From assembly GCF_003719825.1 (NCBI RefSeq), contig NZ_RIBS01000002.1, forward strand, positions 372,001-436,000: a stretch of 64,000 nt of DNA, written 5' to 3'. The notes below the pieces were generated by a model. It searched no databases. It saw nothing but the letters and a program-made list of their open reading frames with translations, and was not told where the DNA came from. The translations under genes were made by a program, and so were the position numbers. Positions 10,070-22,288 of this stretch are shown piece by piece (positions within the stretch are counted from its first letter, which is position 1; every line of letters begins with the position of its first letter). The DNA comes from Montanilutibacter psychrotolerans (GTDB lineage: Bacteria; Pseudomonadota; Gammaproteobacteria; Xanthomonadales; Xanthomonadaceae).

Positions 10070-12202
10070 ATGCCGGGTGTGGAACTCGCCATTTCCAAGA
10101 GCGTCCTGCTGGCGGTCGTGCTCGCGCCGCTGCTCGGCGCGATCGTGGCCGGCTTTTTCGGTCGCAGGGTCGGCCGCGCGGGCGCGCACACGATCACCAT
10201 CCTCGGCGTGGCCATCAGCTGCGCCTTGTCGGGCTACGTGCTCTGGCAACTGGTCGGGCAGGGGGCGCCGCCGTTCAACGAGAACGTCTACACGTGGTTC
10301 CAGGTCGGTGGCTACGAGGCGCACGTCGGCTTCATGGTCGACAAGCTGACCGCGATGATGATGGTCGTGGTCACGTTCGTGTCGCTGCTGGTGCATCTGT
10401 ACACCATCGGCTACATGCACGAGGACCCGGGCTACCAGCGGTTCTTCAGCTACATCTCGTTGTTCACCTTCTCGATGTTGATGCTCGTGATGAGCAACAA
10501 CTTCATGCAGCTGTTCTTCGGCTGGGAAGCGGTGGGCCTGGTGTCGTACCTGCTGATCGGCTTCTGGTTCAAGCGCCCGACGGCGGTGTTCGCCAATCTC
10601 AAGGCATTCCTGGTCAACCGCGTCGGCGACTTCGGCTTCCTGCTCGGCATCGCCGGCGTGCTGTGGATGTTCGGCTCGCTCGACTACGCCACCGTGTTCG
10701 CCAACGCCAGCTCCACGCTGGGTGGGCAGACGATGTCGGTGATCGCCGACCACGAGTGGTCGATCGCGACGGTGATCTGCATCTGCCTGTTCATCGGCGC
10801 GATGGGCAAGTCGGCGCAGGTCCCGCTGCACGTGTGGCTGCCCGATTCGATGGAAGGCCCGACCCCGATCTCGGCGCTGATCCATGCCGCGACGATGGTG
10901 ACCGCAGGCATCTTCATGGTCGCGCGCATGTCGCCGCTGTTCGAGCTCAGCCAGACCGCGCTCAACTTCGTGCTGTTCATCGGCGCCACCACGGCGTTCT
11001 GGACCGGCCTGATCGGCATCGTGCAGAACGACATCAAGCGCGTGGTCGCGTATTCCACGCTGTCGCAGCTGGGCTACATGACCGTGGCGCTGGGCGTGTC
11101 GGCCTACTCGGCGGCCGTGTTCCACCTGATGACTCACGCCTTCTTCAAGGCGCTGCTGTTCCTGGGTGCCGGCTCGGTGATCATCGGCATGCACCACGAG
11201 CAGGACATGCGCCGCATGGGCGGCCTGCGCAAGTACATGCCCATCACCTACATCACGATGGTGATCGGCACGCTCGCTCTGGTCGGCACGCCGTTCTTCA
11301 GCGGTTTCTACTCGAAGGACACGATCATCGAGGCCGCTGCGCACAACGCGCACGAGGCGGGCAACTGGGTGGCCACCTATGGCTACTGGGCCGTGCTGCT
11401 GGGCGCCTTTGTGACTTCGTTCTACAGCTTCCGCCTGCTGTACATGACCTTCCACGGCAAGGAACACTTCCACGATCCGGAGCCCGACCACTACGTCGCG
11501 CCGGAAGCGGACTCGACCGAGCACGAGCAGGCACTGGCGCACGAGCACGAAGCGCATGACGACGCGCACGGCCACGACGACCATGGCCATGCGCACACGC
11601 CGCACGAGTCGCCGTGGGTTGTGACGGTGCCGCTGATGTTGCTGGCCATTCCGTCGATCGTGATCGGCTTCTTCACCGCCGGCCCGATGCTGTTCGGCAC
11701 CGACATGATGGGCCACCACGCCCAGCTGCCGTTCTTCCTCGGTTCGATCGACGTTGCTGCCGCCCGCGACACCATGGGTGCGCTGGCGAAGGAATGGCAC
11801 GGCCCGATCAAGTTCGCGCTGCACGGTTTCACGGCCCCAGCGTTCTGGCTCGCGCTCTCGGGCTTCCTGCTGGCGACGGTGCTGTACTGGTGGAAGCCGG
11901 AACTGCCCGCGAAGATCGCCAAGGTGCTGGCGTGGCCGGTGCGCGTGCTCGAGAACAAGTACGGCTTCGACACGTTGTGGATCGGCGGCTTCGCCGGTGG
12001 CGGCCTCGCCCTTGGCAAGGTGTCGCGTGCGATCGACAGCCACGTGATCGACGGTGCCGGCGTGAACGGCAGTGCCCGTGTGGTCGACCTCACTGCGCGA
12101 CTCGTCCGCCGGCTGCAATCCGGTTACCTCTACCACTACGCCTTCGCGATGATCCTCGGCCTGATTGTGTTGCTCGCCGTGCTGATGCGCTCCGGCCTCT
12201 GA
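10070..12202 (+). CDS. nuoL: NADH-quinone oxidoreductase subunit L (antiporter-like)
   Basis: Distal proton-pumping subunit (ND5). The 710-residue product has the Mrp-antiporter fold with conserved FFGWEAVGLVSYLLIGFW around residues 146-163 and KSAQVPLHVWLPDSMEGPTP around 246-265, including the pumping Glu and Lys positions. The long lateral helix is expected in the C-terminal third. A histidine/aspartate-rich loop at about residues 480-515 (11,510-11,615) interrupts the membrane domain; it contains roughly a dozen His and is unusually long. The start at ATG 10070 follows nuoK by 4 bp. Confidence 0.95.
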   Translation: MPGVELAISKSVLLAVVLAPLLGAIVAGFFGRRVGRAGAHTITILGVAISCALSGYVLWQLVGQGAPPFNENVYTWFQVGGYEAHVGFMVDKLTAMMMVVVTFVSLLVHLYTIGYMHEDPGYQRFFSYISLFTFSMLMLVMSNNFMQLFFGWEAVGLVSYLLIGFWFKRPTAVFANLKAFLVNRVGDFGFLLGIAGVLWMFGSLDYATVFANASSTLGGQTMSVIADHEWSIATVICICLFIGAMGKSAQVPLHVWLPDSMEGPTPISALIHAATMVTAGIFMVARMSPLFELSQTALNFVLFIGATTAFWTGLIGIVQNDIKRVVAYSTLSQLGYMTVALGVSAYSAAVFHLMTHAFFKALLFLGAGSVIIGMHHEQDMRRMGGLRKYMPITYITMVIGTLALVGTPFFSGFYSKDTIIEAAAHNAHEAGNWVATYGYWAVLLGAFVTSFYSFRLLYMTFHGKEHFHDPEPDHYVAPEADSTEHEQALAHEHEAHDDAHGHDDHGHAHTPHESPWVVTVPLMLLAIPSIVIGFFTAGPMLFGTDMMGHHAQLPFFLGSIDVAAARDTMGALAKEWHGPIKFALHGFTAPAFWLALSGFLLATVLYWWKPELPAKIAKVLAWPVRVLENKYGFDTLWIGGFAGGGLALGKVSRAIDSHVIDGAGVNGSARVVDLTARLVRRLQSGYLYHYAFAMILGLIVLLAVLMRSGL

Positions 12203-12221
12203 CCCTGACAAGGACCGCGAC

Positions 12222-13733
12222 GTGACCAACTGGCCCTTGCTGAGCCTGCTGATCTGGCTGCCGATCCTCGGCGGCCTTGCCACCCTGGCGTTCGGAAACG
12301 AACGCGCCAACGCCGCCCGATGGTTCGCCATCGTCGTGGCCCTGGCGACGCTGGTGCTGAGCGCCACGCTGTACACCGGCTTCGACTTCGCCAACGACGG
12401 CATGCAGTTCGTCGAAACGCGTTCGTGGATCCCGGCCTACGACATCGGCTACAACCTGGGTGCCGACGGCATCTCGGTGGCGCTGATCGTGCTGACCACG
12501 TTGACGTCGTTGCTGGTGCTGATCAGCGCCTGGACGTCCATCGACAAGCGCGTCAGCCAGTACTACGCCGCGTTCCTGATCCTCGAAGGCCTGATGATCG
12601 GCGTGTTCAGCGCGCTCGACGCGATGCTGTTCTACGTGTTCTTCGAAGGCATGCTGATCCCGATGTTCATCATCATCGGCGTCTGGGGCGGCCCGCGTCG
12701 CGTGTATGCGTCGGTGAAGTTCTTCCTGTACACCTTCCTCGGTTCGGTGTTCATGCTGATCGGGCTGATCTACCTGTACCTCAAGGGTGGCAGCTGGCAG
12801 CTGGCGGACATGTACCAGTTGCCGCTGTCGGCGACCGAGCAGATGTGGATATTCTTCGCGTTCCTGATCGCGTTCGCGGTCAAGGTTCCGATGTTCCCGG
12901 TGCACACCTGGTTGCCGGACGCGCACGTCGAGGCGCCGACCGCGGGTTCGGTGATCCTGGCTGCGATCATGCTGAAGATCGGCGGATACGGCTTCCTGCG
13001 GTTCAGCCTGCCCATCGTTCCCGACGCCAGCCAGGAATGGGCATGGCTGGTGATCGCACTGAGCCTGATCGCGATCGTCTACGTGGGCCTGGTTGCCCTG
13101 GCCCAGGAGGACATGAAGAAGCTGATCGCGTACTCGTCGATCTCGCACATGGGCTTCGTGACCCTGGGCACGTTCATCGCGTTCGCGCTGGTGCGCGAGC
13201 AGGGCAACATGGACGCCGCACGCCTTGGCCTGCAGGGCGCGATGGTGCAGATGATCAGCCACGGCTTCATCTCCGCGGCGATGTTCACCTGCGTCGGCGT
13301 GCTGTACGACCGCATGCACTCGCGCATGATCAAGGACTACGGCGGCGTCGCCAACGTGATGCCGATGTTCGCGGTGTACTACGTGCTGTTTGCGATGGCC
13401 AACTCCGGCCTGCCGGGTACGTCGGGCTTCGTGGGCGAGTTCATGGTGATCCTGGCCAGCTTCCAGACCAGCCCGCTGATCGCGTTCGTTGCCGCCACCA
13501 CGCTCATCATCGGCGCCGGCTACACGCTGTGGCTGGTCAAGCGCGTGCTCTGGGGCGAGGTCGCCAATGCGCACGTGGCCGAGCTCGAGGACATCAACCC
13601 GCGTGAAGTGTTCGTGCTGGGCGTGTTCGCAGCCGGCGTGCTGGCCATCGGCCTGTGGCCGAAACCGCTGACCGACCTGATGGAACCTTCGATCGCCAAG
13701 CTCGCCCTGCAGATCGCAGGTACCAAGCTGTAA
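12222..13733 (+). CDS. nuoM: NADH-quinone oxidoreductase subunit M (antiporter-like)
   Basis: Proton-pumping subunit (ND4) of the membrane arm, 503 residues. Conserved features include FFEGMLIPMFIIIGVWGG near residues 141-158, with the key glutamate, and KVPMFPVHTWLPDAHVEAPT near 222-241. FVGEFMVILASFQ near 404 is also typical. It starts at GTG 12222, 19 bp after nuoL. Unlike the tightly packed genes before it, it is followed by a 148-bp gap with two hairpins before nuoN. Confidence 0.95.
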   Translation: MTNWPLLSLLIWLPILGGLATLAFGNERANAARWFAIVVALATLVLSATLYTGFDFANDGMQFVETRSWIPAYDIGYNLGADGISVALIVLTTLTSLLVLISAWTSIDKRVSQYYAAFLILEGLMIGVFSALDAMLFYVFFEGMLIPMFIIIGVWGGPRRVYASVKFFLYTFLGSVFMLIGLIYLYLKGGSWQLADMYQLPLSATEQMWIFFAFLIAFAVKVPMFPVHTWLPDAHVEAPTAGSVILAAIMLKIGGYGFLRFSLPIVPDASQEWAWLVIALSLIAIVYVGLVALAQEDMKKLIAYSSISHMGFVTLGTFIAFALVREQGNMDAARLGLQGAMVQMISHGFISAAMFTCVGVLYDRMHSRMIKDYGGVANVMPMFAVYYVLFAMANSGLPGTSGFVGEFMVILASFQTSPLIAFVAATTLIIGAGYTLWLVKRVLWGEVANAHVAELEDINPREVFVLGVFAAGVLAIGLWPKPLTDLMEPSIAKLALQIAGTKL

Positions 13734-13742
13734 TGGCTCCAG

Positions 13743-13803
13743 CCACGCCCCCAGGGGCGTGGTGACGCAATGACGGTGCGGGGCTGCACGGCTGCCCGCA
13801 CCG
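13743..13803 (+). other. Two hairpins in the nuoM-nuoN gap
   Basis: The first stem pairs CCACGCCC (13743-13750) with GGGCGTGG (13755-13762). The second pairs CGGTGCGGG (13774-13782) with CCCGCACCG (13795-13803). Neither is followed by a T-run, so they are not classical intrinsic terminators. They may stabilise or mark processing of the nuo transcript. Confidence 0.55.
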
Positions 13804-13881
13804 GTCGCCACAACCAGGCTGCCGCATAGCCGAACAGTCAGCTTGCCCCGGCAAGCGACCTGATCAATACGAGATTCGTCC

Positions 13882-15327
13882 ATGACACCGACCGTCCGCA
13901 CCGCCGCCGATTTCCTGCCGCTACTGCCCGAACTGGTGCTGGCCGGCGGCGCCTTCGCGTTGCTGATGCTCGACCTCTTCCTCGACGAGCGTCGTCGCGT
14001 CGTCAGCCACGTGTTCGCGGTCGGCCTGTTGCTGGTGGTCGCCGCGATGTTGGCCACTGGCGTGGGCGGGCAGGGCACGGTGCTGAGCGGCATGTTCGTG
14101 CGCGACATCGCCGCCGACGTCCTCAAGGTCACGATCTGCGTGGTCAGCGCGCTTGCGATGGTCTACACCTGGCCCTACCTGCGCGAGCGCGGCCTGTTCA
14201 AGGGCGAGGTGTCGGTGCTGATGCTGTTCGCGACCCTCGGCATGATGCTGATGGTGTCGTCGGGCAGCCTGCCGATGATCTATCTGGGCCTGGAGATGCT
14301 GGCGCTTTGCTCGTATGCGCTGGTGGCGGTCGATCGCGACAGCCCGCTGGGCTCCGAAGCGGCGATCAAGTACTTCGTGCTGGGCGCGCTGGCGTCGGGC
14401 CTGCTGCTGTATGGACTGTCGCTGGTGTATGGCGCCACGGGCAGCCTCGACCTGGCCGAGATCGCCGCCAATACCGCCGTGACCGACCAGCGCATGATGC
14501 TGGTGACGGGCGTGGTGTTCGTTGTCGCGGGCATCGCCTTCAAGTTCGGCGCGGCGCCGTTCCACATGTGGCTGCCGGACGTTTACCACGGTGCACCGAC
14601 GCCGATCACGCTGTTCATCGGCGCGGCGCCCAAGCTCGCTGCGTTCGGCATGACCTACCGGTTGCTGGAGGTCGGCGCCGGTCCGCTCGAGGACCACTGG
14701 CGCATCCTGCTGGCCGGACTGGCGGTGCTGTCGCTGGCGATCGGCAATCTCACCGCACTGGTGCAGACCAACCTCAAGCGGCTGCTCGCGTACTCCACCG
14801 TCTCGCACGTCGGGTTCCTGTTCCTGGGTTTCGCCGGTGGCGGCGCGCAGGGCTTCTCGGCGGCAATGTTCTACGCAATCAGCTACTCGCTGATGTCGGC
14901 CGCGGCGTTCGGCGCGATCATCGTGATGTCCAGCCGCGGCTTCGAAGCGGATCGCATCGACGACTACAAGGGCCTCAACGCCCGCAGCCCGTGGCTCGCG
15001 GCGCTGGTGCTGTGCGTGATGGCATCGTTGGCCGGCCTGCCGCCGTTCCTTGGATTCTGGGCGAAACTTGCGGTTTTGCGTGCAGCATTGCAGGGCGACA
15101 TGCTATGGTTGGCACTCGTTGGCGTGGTCTTCGCAGTCGTGGGTTCGTTCTACTACCTGCGCGTGATCAAGGCGATGTACTTCGACCAGCCCGACGGCGA
15201 GATTCCCGCGCCGAGCAATAACCGTCCCCTCCGTCTCGTGTTCGCAGTCAACGCACTGTTGCTGCTTGCCCTCGGCGTTGCGTGGAACCCGATCATGGAG
15301 TGGTGCGTTCGCGCGTTCCAGGCTTGA
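13882..15327 (+). CDS. nuoN: NADH-quinone oxidoreductase subunit N (antiporter-like)
   Basis: Third antiporter-like proton-pumping subunit (ND2), 481 residues, and the last nuo gene. The family core is visible: MIYLGLEMLALCSYALVA near residues 132-149 carries the membrane glutamate, and KFGAAPFHMWLPDVYHGAPT near 220-239 carries the Lys and Pro of the broken helix. LLAYSTVSHVGFLFLGF and LAGLPPFLGFWAKL follow. ATG 13882 is the only sensible start after the hairpin-containing gap. The tRNA-fMet begins 75 bp downstream. Confidence 0.95.
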   Translation: MTPTVRTAADFLPLLPELVLAGGAFALLMLDLFLDERRRVVSHVFAVGLLLVVAAMLATGVGGQGTVLSGMFVRDIAADVLKVTICVVSALAMVYTWPYLRERGLFKGEVSVLMLFATLGMMLMVSSGSLPMIYLGLEMLALCSYALVAVDRDSPLGSEAAIKYFVLGALASGLLLYGLSLVYGATGSLDLAEIAANTAVTDQRMMLVTGVVFVVAGIAFKFGAAPFHMWLPDVYHGAPTPITLFIGAAPKLAAFGMTYRLLEVGAGPLEDHWRILLAGLAVLSLAIGNLTALVQTNLKRLLAYSTVSHVGFLFLGFAGGGAQGFSAAMFYAISYSLMSAAAFGAIIVMSSRGFEADRIDDYKGLNARSPWLAALVLCVMASLAGLPPFLGFWAKLAVLRAALQGDMLWLALVGVVFAVVGSFYYLRVIKAMYFDQPDGEIPAPSNNRPLRLVFAVNALLLLALGVAWNPIMEWCVRAFQA

Positions 15328-15402
15328 TCGAAAGAAAAATCAGGCTCTGATGAAATTAGGGCTTGCGAAGTAAGTAGCCGATCGATATTATGATCGGCCT
15401 GA

Positions 15403-15479
15403 TGCGGGGTGGAGCAGTCTGGCAGCTCGTCGGGCTCATAACCCGAAGGTCGCAGGTTCAAATCCTGCCCCCGCTACCA
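15403..15479 (+). tRNA. metY: Initiator tRNA-fMet (CAT)
   Basis: A 77-nt tRNA with anticodon CAT in the loop CTCATAA. The anticodon stem TCGGG/CCCGA has the three consecutive G:C pairs of initiator tRNAs. The first base (T15403) faces T15475, so the 1:72 pair is a mismatch, the second hallmark of formyl-methionine tRNA. CCA is encoded at 15477-15479. As in E. coli (metY), it precedes rimP-nusA-infB. Confidence 0.96.
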
Positions 15480-15490
15480 GTTTCGGCAAG

Positions 15491-15543
15491 GCGCCGGTTG
15501 TAACCGGCGCCGCTGAAAGCCTCTCGAAAGAGGCTTTCTTTTT
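15491..15543 (+). terminator. Double hairpin terminator after tRNA-fMet
   Basis: A GC-rich hairpin pairs GCGCCGGTT (15491-15499) with AACCGGCGC (15502-15510). It is followed by GAAAGCCTCT (15515-15524) paired with AGAGGCTTTC (15529-15538) around the loop CGAA, then a run of T (15539-15543). The second hairpin is a good intrinsic terminator for the tRNA transcript. Confidence 0.85.
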
Positions 15544-15608
15544 GTCGGTAACTCGGGCTTTGAGATTCGCTCTGCTCGCGAGTCTCACCGAAATCCAGCA
15601 GTACCGGA

Positions 15609-15638
15609 CAAGGGGCCCATCGGGCCCCTTGTTGTTTT
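15609..15638 (+). terminator. Second intrinsic terminator upstream of rimP
   Basis: CAAGGGGCCC (15609-15618) pairs with GGGCCCCTTG (15622-15631) around ATC, followed by the T-rich TTGTTTT. It lies about 45 bp before the rimP start. Transcripts of rimP-nusA must either read through this and the preceding terminator or start in the roughly 45 bp after it. Confidence 0.75.
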
Positions 15639-15681
15639 CGCAAGTTGCAAATCGCAGTCGCAACCGCAGGAGTACGAGCGC

Positions 15682-16347
15682 GTGACGGACAAAGCTGCCC
15701 AGATTTCCGCATTGCTGGCCCCGACCGTGGCGTCGCTGGGCGTCGAACTGCTGGGTGCCGAATATCTGCCGTCGCCGGGCGGCGCGCTGCTGCGCCTCTA
15801 CATCGACGTGCCGGCTGACGCTGCCGTCGGTAGCGATGGCGAGCCGCGTTCGGTGTCGATCGAGGATTGCGAGGCGGTTAGCCGCGAAGTGTCGGCCCAG
15901 CTCGACGTCGAGGATCCGATTACCAGCAACTACACGCTGGAAGTTTCCTCGCCGGGCATCGACCGTCCGCTGTTCACGCTGGCCCACTACCAGCGCTTCC
16001 TCGGCCAGGAAGCCAAGGTCACGCTGCGGCTGCCGCAGGATGGCCGCCGCCGCCTGCTTGGCAGGATCGCGGTGATCGAGGGCGACATGATCACCTTCGA
16101 TGCCGACGGTTTCGACATGGAGGTTGCGTTCGAGAACATCGACAAGGCGCGGCTGGTTCCGGACTGGGCCGCGTTGGGCCTGGCTCCGAGCAAGCCGGGC
16201 AAGGGCGCCAAGCCCGCGGGCAAGGACGGCGCCTTGCGCGAACGTCCGGCCAGGAACAAGCCTGCCGGCGCAGCGCGCCCGGGCAAGCAGAAAACCAACA
16301 AGCCAACCAACAAGCCGGCGGCCCGCAAGCCGACCCGTGCGGAGTGA
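15682..16347 (+). CDS. rimP: Ribosome maturation factor RimP
   Basis: Assembly factor for the 30S subunit. The first 150 residues match the family: [19 protein letters not shown], a D(I/V)EDPI motif and [16 protein letters not shown] near residues 77-93, the most conserved stretch. The 221-residue product has a tail of about 65 residues that is almost only Lys, Pro, Ala, Gly and Arg, absent from the 150-residue E. coli protein. That tail is probably disordered and may bind RNA. It starts at GTG 15682 and is followed by nusA after 4 bp. Confidence 0.93.
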   Translation: MTDKAAQISALLAPTVASLGVELLGAEYLPSPGGALLRLYIDVPADAAVGSDGEPRSVSIEDCEAVSREVSAQLDVEDPITSNYTLEVSSPGIDRPLFTLAHYQRFLGQEAKVTLRLPQDGRRRLLGRIAVIEGDMITFDADGFDMEVAFENIDKARLVPDWAALGLAPSKPGKGAKPAGKDGALRERPARNKPAGAARPGKQKTNKPTNKPAARKPTRAE

Positions 16348-16351
16348 CGAG

Positions 16352-17839
16352 ATGAGCAAGGAACTGTTGCTGGTGGTGGACGCGGTCGCCAACGAAAAGG
16401 GCGTGCCGCGCGAGGTCATCTTCGAGGCCATCGAGGCCGCGCTGGCTTCCGCCGCCAAGAAGCGTTACCACGACGAGGACGTGCTGGTACGCGTCTCGAT
16501 CGACCAGAAGGACGGCAGCTACGAGACCTTCCGGCGCATGGAGGTCGTGGCTGACGACGTGGTGATGGAATCGCCCGACCGCCAGATCCGCATGATGGAC
16601 GCGATCGACGAGGTCGACGGCGTCGAGGTTGGCGACTACATCGAAGAGCAGATCGAGAATCCGGACTTCGGACGCATCGCCGCGCAGGCCGCCAAGCAGG
16701 TGATCGTGCAGCGCGTGCGCGAGGCCGAGCGCCAGCAGGTCGTGGATGCGTGGAAGGATCGCGTCGGCGAGCTGGTCACGGGCATCGTCAAGCGCGTCGA
16801 GCGCGGCAACATCTACGTCGACCTGGGCGGCAACGCCGAGGCGATCATCTCCAAGGATCGCGGCATCCCGCGCGACGTGCTGCGTGCCGGCGACCGCGTG
16901 CGCGGCTACCTGTTCGACGTGCGTTCCGAGCCGCGCGGCCCGCAGCTGTTCATCAGCCGCGCTGCGCCGGAATTCATGATCGAGCTGTTCAAGCTCGAAG
17001 TGCCGGAAGTCGGCCAGGGCCTGGTGTCGATCAAGGGCTGCGCCCGTGACCCGGGTGACCGCGCCAAGATCGCCGTGCTTGCGCACGACAACCGTACCGA
17101 TCCGATCGGCGCCTGCATCGGCATGCGCGGTTCGCGCGTGCAGGCGGTGACCAACGAACTCAACGGCGAGCGCGTCGACATCGTGCTGTGGTCGGACAAT
17201 CCGGCGCAGTTCGTGATCAACGCGATGGCGCCGGCCGAAGTACAGTCGATCATCGTCGACGAAGAAAAGCACTCGATGGACCTGGCCGTTGCCGAGGACC
17301 GTCTGGCCCAGGCCATCGGCAAGGGTGGCCAGAACGTGCGCCTCGCCAGCCGTTTGTCGGGCTGGCAGCTCAACGTGATGACCCAGGACCAGGTCACGGC
17401 CAAGTCCGAAGCCGAGCAGAACACCGCCCGTCAGCTGTTCCAGGAAAAGCTCGAGGTCGACGAGGAAATCGCCGGCATCCTGGTCACCGAAGGCTTCAGC
17501 ACCGTCGAGGAAATCGCGTACGTGCCGGTGGGCGAGCTGCTCGCGGTCGAGGGCTTTGACGAGGACATCGTCGAAGAACTGCGTGCGCGTGCCCGCGACG
17601 CGCTGCTCAACGAGGCGCTTGCCGCCGAGGAGCAGCTCGAGGAGCATCAGCCCGCAGCCGACCTGCTGTCGCTGGAAGGCATGGACGAGGCGACTGCCTA
17701 CACGCTCGCAGGGCGTGGCGTGGTGACCCGCGACGACCTCGCGGACCTTGCCACGGACGAACTCACCGACATCGAAGGTGTCGATGAGGAACGCGCTGCC
17801 GCTTTGATCATGGAAGCACGCAAGCACTGGTTCGAGTGA
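16352..17839 (+). CDS. nusA: Transcription elongation/termination factor NusA
   Basis: RNA polymerase-binding factor for pausing, termination and antitermination. The 495-residue length equals that of E. coli. In order: an N-terminal RNAP-binding domain (about 1-135), an S1 domain (GIVKRVERGNIYVDLGGNAE near 143-162), two KH domains including GACIGMRGSRVQAVTNEL and QAIGKGGQNVRLASRL, and two acidic C-terminal repeats (SVEEI/LADL helix-hairpin-helix type). ATG 16352 gives the standard N-terminus. In E. coli NusA represses its own operon through upstream terminators; two terminators are present here in the matching place. Confidence 0.96.
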   Translation: MSKELLLVVDAVANEKGVPREVIFEAIEAALASAAKKRYHDEDVLVRVSIDQKDGSYETFRRMEVVADDVVMESPDRQIRMMDAIDEVDGVEVGDYIEEQIENPDFGRIAAQAAKQVIVQRVREAERQQVVDAWKDRVGELVTGIVKRVERGNIYVDLGGNAEAIISKDRGIPRDVLRAGDRVRGYLFDVRSEPRGPQLFISRAAPEFMIELFKLEVPEVGQGLVSIKGCARDPGDRAKIAVLAHDNRTDPIGACIGMRGSRVQAVTNELNGERVDIVLWSDNPAQFVINAMAPAEVQSIIVDEEKHSMDLAVAEDRLAQAIGKGGQNVRLASRLSGWQLNVMTQDQVTAKSEAEQNTARQLFQEKLEVDEEIAGILVTEGFSTVEEIAYVPVGELLAVEGFDEDIVEELRARARDALLNEALAAEEQLEEHQPAADLLSLEGMDEATAYTLAGRGVVTRDDLADLATDELTDIEGVDEERAAALIMEARKHWFE

Positions 17840-17922
17840 GTCCGGGCCCGCGGGCCCCACAGCGCTAGAATTGCTCCATCACGCGCGGGAACCGTCCCGC
17901 GCCACGAGGACACGGAATCCGA

Positions 17923-20526
<2,604 letters not shown>

Positions 20527-20532
20527 GCGGAC

Positions 20533-20958
20533 ATGGCACAGAAGTCGTTCTATCGCAGCGATCGCGTTTCCGCCCAGATCCGTCGGGAGCTGGGCACGAT
20601 CGTCCGTTCCACCGTGCGTGAGCACGGCCTGCCGTCGGTCAGCGTCTCGGACGTGGAGATCACCCGGGACCTGGCCCACGCCAAGGTTTTCGTGACCGCG
20701 TTGCAGGAAGAGCGTTCGAAGGAAGCCGTCAAGGCGCTCAAGGAACTGGCACCGCAGATGCGGTACCAGCTGGGCAAGGCGATGAAGCTGCGGCACGTGC
20801 CGGAGCTTCACTTCCACTACGACGACTCGGTCGATCGTGGTGAGCGCATCGACAACCTGTTGCGCGACAACCCGCCTCGCACCGATCTGGACGACGATGT
20901 CGTCGACGGCGCCGATGCGGGCGCCGCCGACAACGCCGACCCCGGGCGCGACGAGTAA
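20533..20958 (+). CDS. rbfA: Ribosome-binding factor A
   Basis: Cold-shock related 30S maturation factor with a KH-type fold. The core is clear: [18 protein letters not shown] at 6-23, [19 protein letters not shown] near 36-54, and [24 protein letters not shown] near 89-112. The 141-residue product ends in an acidic Asp/Ala-rich tail of about 25 residues. It starts 6 bp after infB and belongs to the same operon. Confidence 0.95.
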   Translation: MAQKSFYRSDRVSAQIRRELGTIVRSTVREHGLPSVSVSDVEITRDLAHAKVFVTALQEERSKEAVKALKELAPQMRYQLGKAMKLRHVPELHFHYDDSVDRGERIDNLLRDNPPRTDLDDDVVDGADAGAADNADPGRDE

Positions 20959-21006
20959 GACCGGCCGGGTGCGCGGCCCTGTCGCGCACCTCGAGCCAGC
21001 ACCCTG

Positions 21007-21037
21007 CAAGGCGGCGGATTCGCCGCCTTGTCGTTTC
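21007..21037 (+). terminator. Hairpin in the rbfA-truB gap
   Basis: CAAGGCGGCG (21007-21016) pairs perfectly with CGCCGCCTTG (21021-21030) around GATT and is followed by TCGTTTC. It is a weak intrinsic terminator or attenuator placed inside the operon, in the 199-bp gap between rbfA and truB. Confidence 0.6.
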
Positions 21038-21157
21038 TGCACGCTGCATGCCCGCGTGCCGCAACCCACCAGCGGCACGTCCCAGGGGATGGGCCTGCCT
21101 GCCGCGTCGCCCGCCGCACGGTCGCCGCCCCGGATGGCCGCACGCCACGATGAGCCG

Positions 21158-22105
21158 ATGAACAAGAAGCCGCGCACCGTCTTTCGCCCGCTGCATGGCC
21201 TGCTGCTGCTCGACAAGCCGGCCGGCATGAGCTCGAACCAGGCGCTGCAACAGGTCCGGCACCTGTTTCGGGCCGAGAAGGCCGGGCACACCGGCAGCCT
21301 GGACCCGTTGGCGACCGGCCTACTGCCCGTCTGCTTCGGTGAGGCCACCAAGATTGCCGGGTTGCTGCTGGGCTCGTCCAAGGCCTACGAGACCACCGCG
21401 GTGCTCGGCTTGACCACGGACAGCGACGACGCCGACGGCGCGCCGCTGCTCGAACGGCCGGTGCCAGCCGACCTCGATGCCGGCCGCGTCGAAGCGGCGC
21501 TGGCGCCCTTGCGCGGCCCGATCCGTCAGCGCGCCCCGATCTATTCCGCGCTCAAGCAGGGCGGCGAGCCGCTGTACGCCAAGGCCCGTCGAGGCGAGGC
21601 CATCGAGGCGCCCGAGCGCGATGTGATGGTGCACGCACTGGAACTCATCGAACGCGACGGACCGCGCCTGCGCCTGTCGGTCGAATGCGGCTCGGGCACC
21701 TATGTGCGCAGCCTGGTGCGCGATCTGGGTGAGGCCCTGGGGTGCGGCGCGCATGTCACGCAGTTGAGGCGGCTGTGGGTGGATCCGTTCACGTCGCCGC
21801 GGATGTACACCGTCGATCAGCTCCGGGCGATTGCCGAAGGCGAGGGCGAGGCCGCGCTGGAAGCCTGCCTGTTGCCGATCGAGGCCGGCCTGACGGGCTT
21901 CGCACGGATCGACCTCGACGCTGGCGATGCCCTGCGCATCGGCTACGGCCAGACGGTGCGCCTGCCCGCCGAACCTGCCCGGGTGCCGGGCACGGTGGCG
22001 GTGCACGACGCCGACGGACGGGTGCTCGGGCTGGGCCAAGTGGATGGCCAGGGCCTGCTGCGCGCGCAGCGCCTGTTCAGCTGGGCATCGCCGTCCAGCC
22101 CGTGA
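21158..22105 (+). CDS. truB: tRNA pseudouridine-55 synthase TruB
   Basis: Makes pseudouridine 55 in the T-loop of tRNAs. The family signature [15 protein letters not shown] near residues 45-59 contains the catalytic Asp. [17 protein letters not shown] precedes it, and [20 protein letters not shown] near 177-196 is also typical. The 315-residue product has the C-terminal PUA-like domain with [14 protein letters not shown] 21158 is chosen because it places the LLLLDKP motif at the usual distance; in-frame ATGs at 21134 and 21089 would add residues without family similarity. Confidence 0.94.
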   Translation: MNKKPRTVFRPLHGLLLLDKPAGMSSNQALQQVRHLFRAEKAGHTGSLDPLATGLLPVCFGEATKIAGLLLGSSKAYETTAVLGLTTDSDDADGAPLLERPVPADLDAGRVEAALAPLRGPIRQRAPIYSALKQGGEPLYAKARRGEAIEAPERDVMVHALELIERDGPRLRLSVECGSGTYVRSLVRDLGEALGCGAHVTQLRRLWVDPFTSPRMYTVDQLRAIAEGEGEAALEACLLPIEAGLTGFARIDLDAGDALRIGYGQTVRLPAEPARVPGTVAVHDADGRVLGLGQVDGQGLLRAQRLFSWASPSSP

Positions 22106-22288
22106 CGGTCCGTGGGCCGTAACGCCTTGTTCCGGCAGGGCTCGGGGTCTACAATCCGCGGGCTTTCAAAAGCACCCCCGGCACCAGAAGGTGCCATTCC
22201 CCTTGCAAACGGCGAGCCAGGCGGTGCATCGACGCGTCAAACGCGCTCGATTCGCGTTCTGCAGGCCACGCATCCAAGAGATACCACG

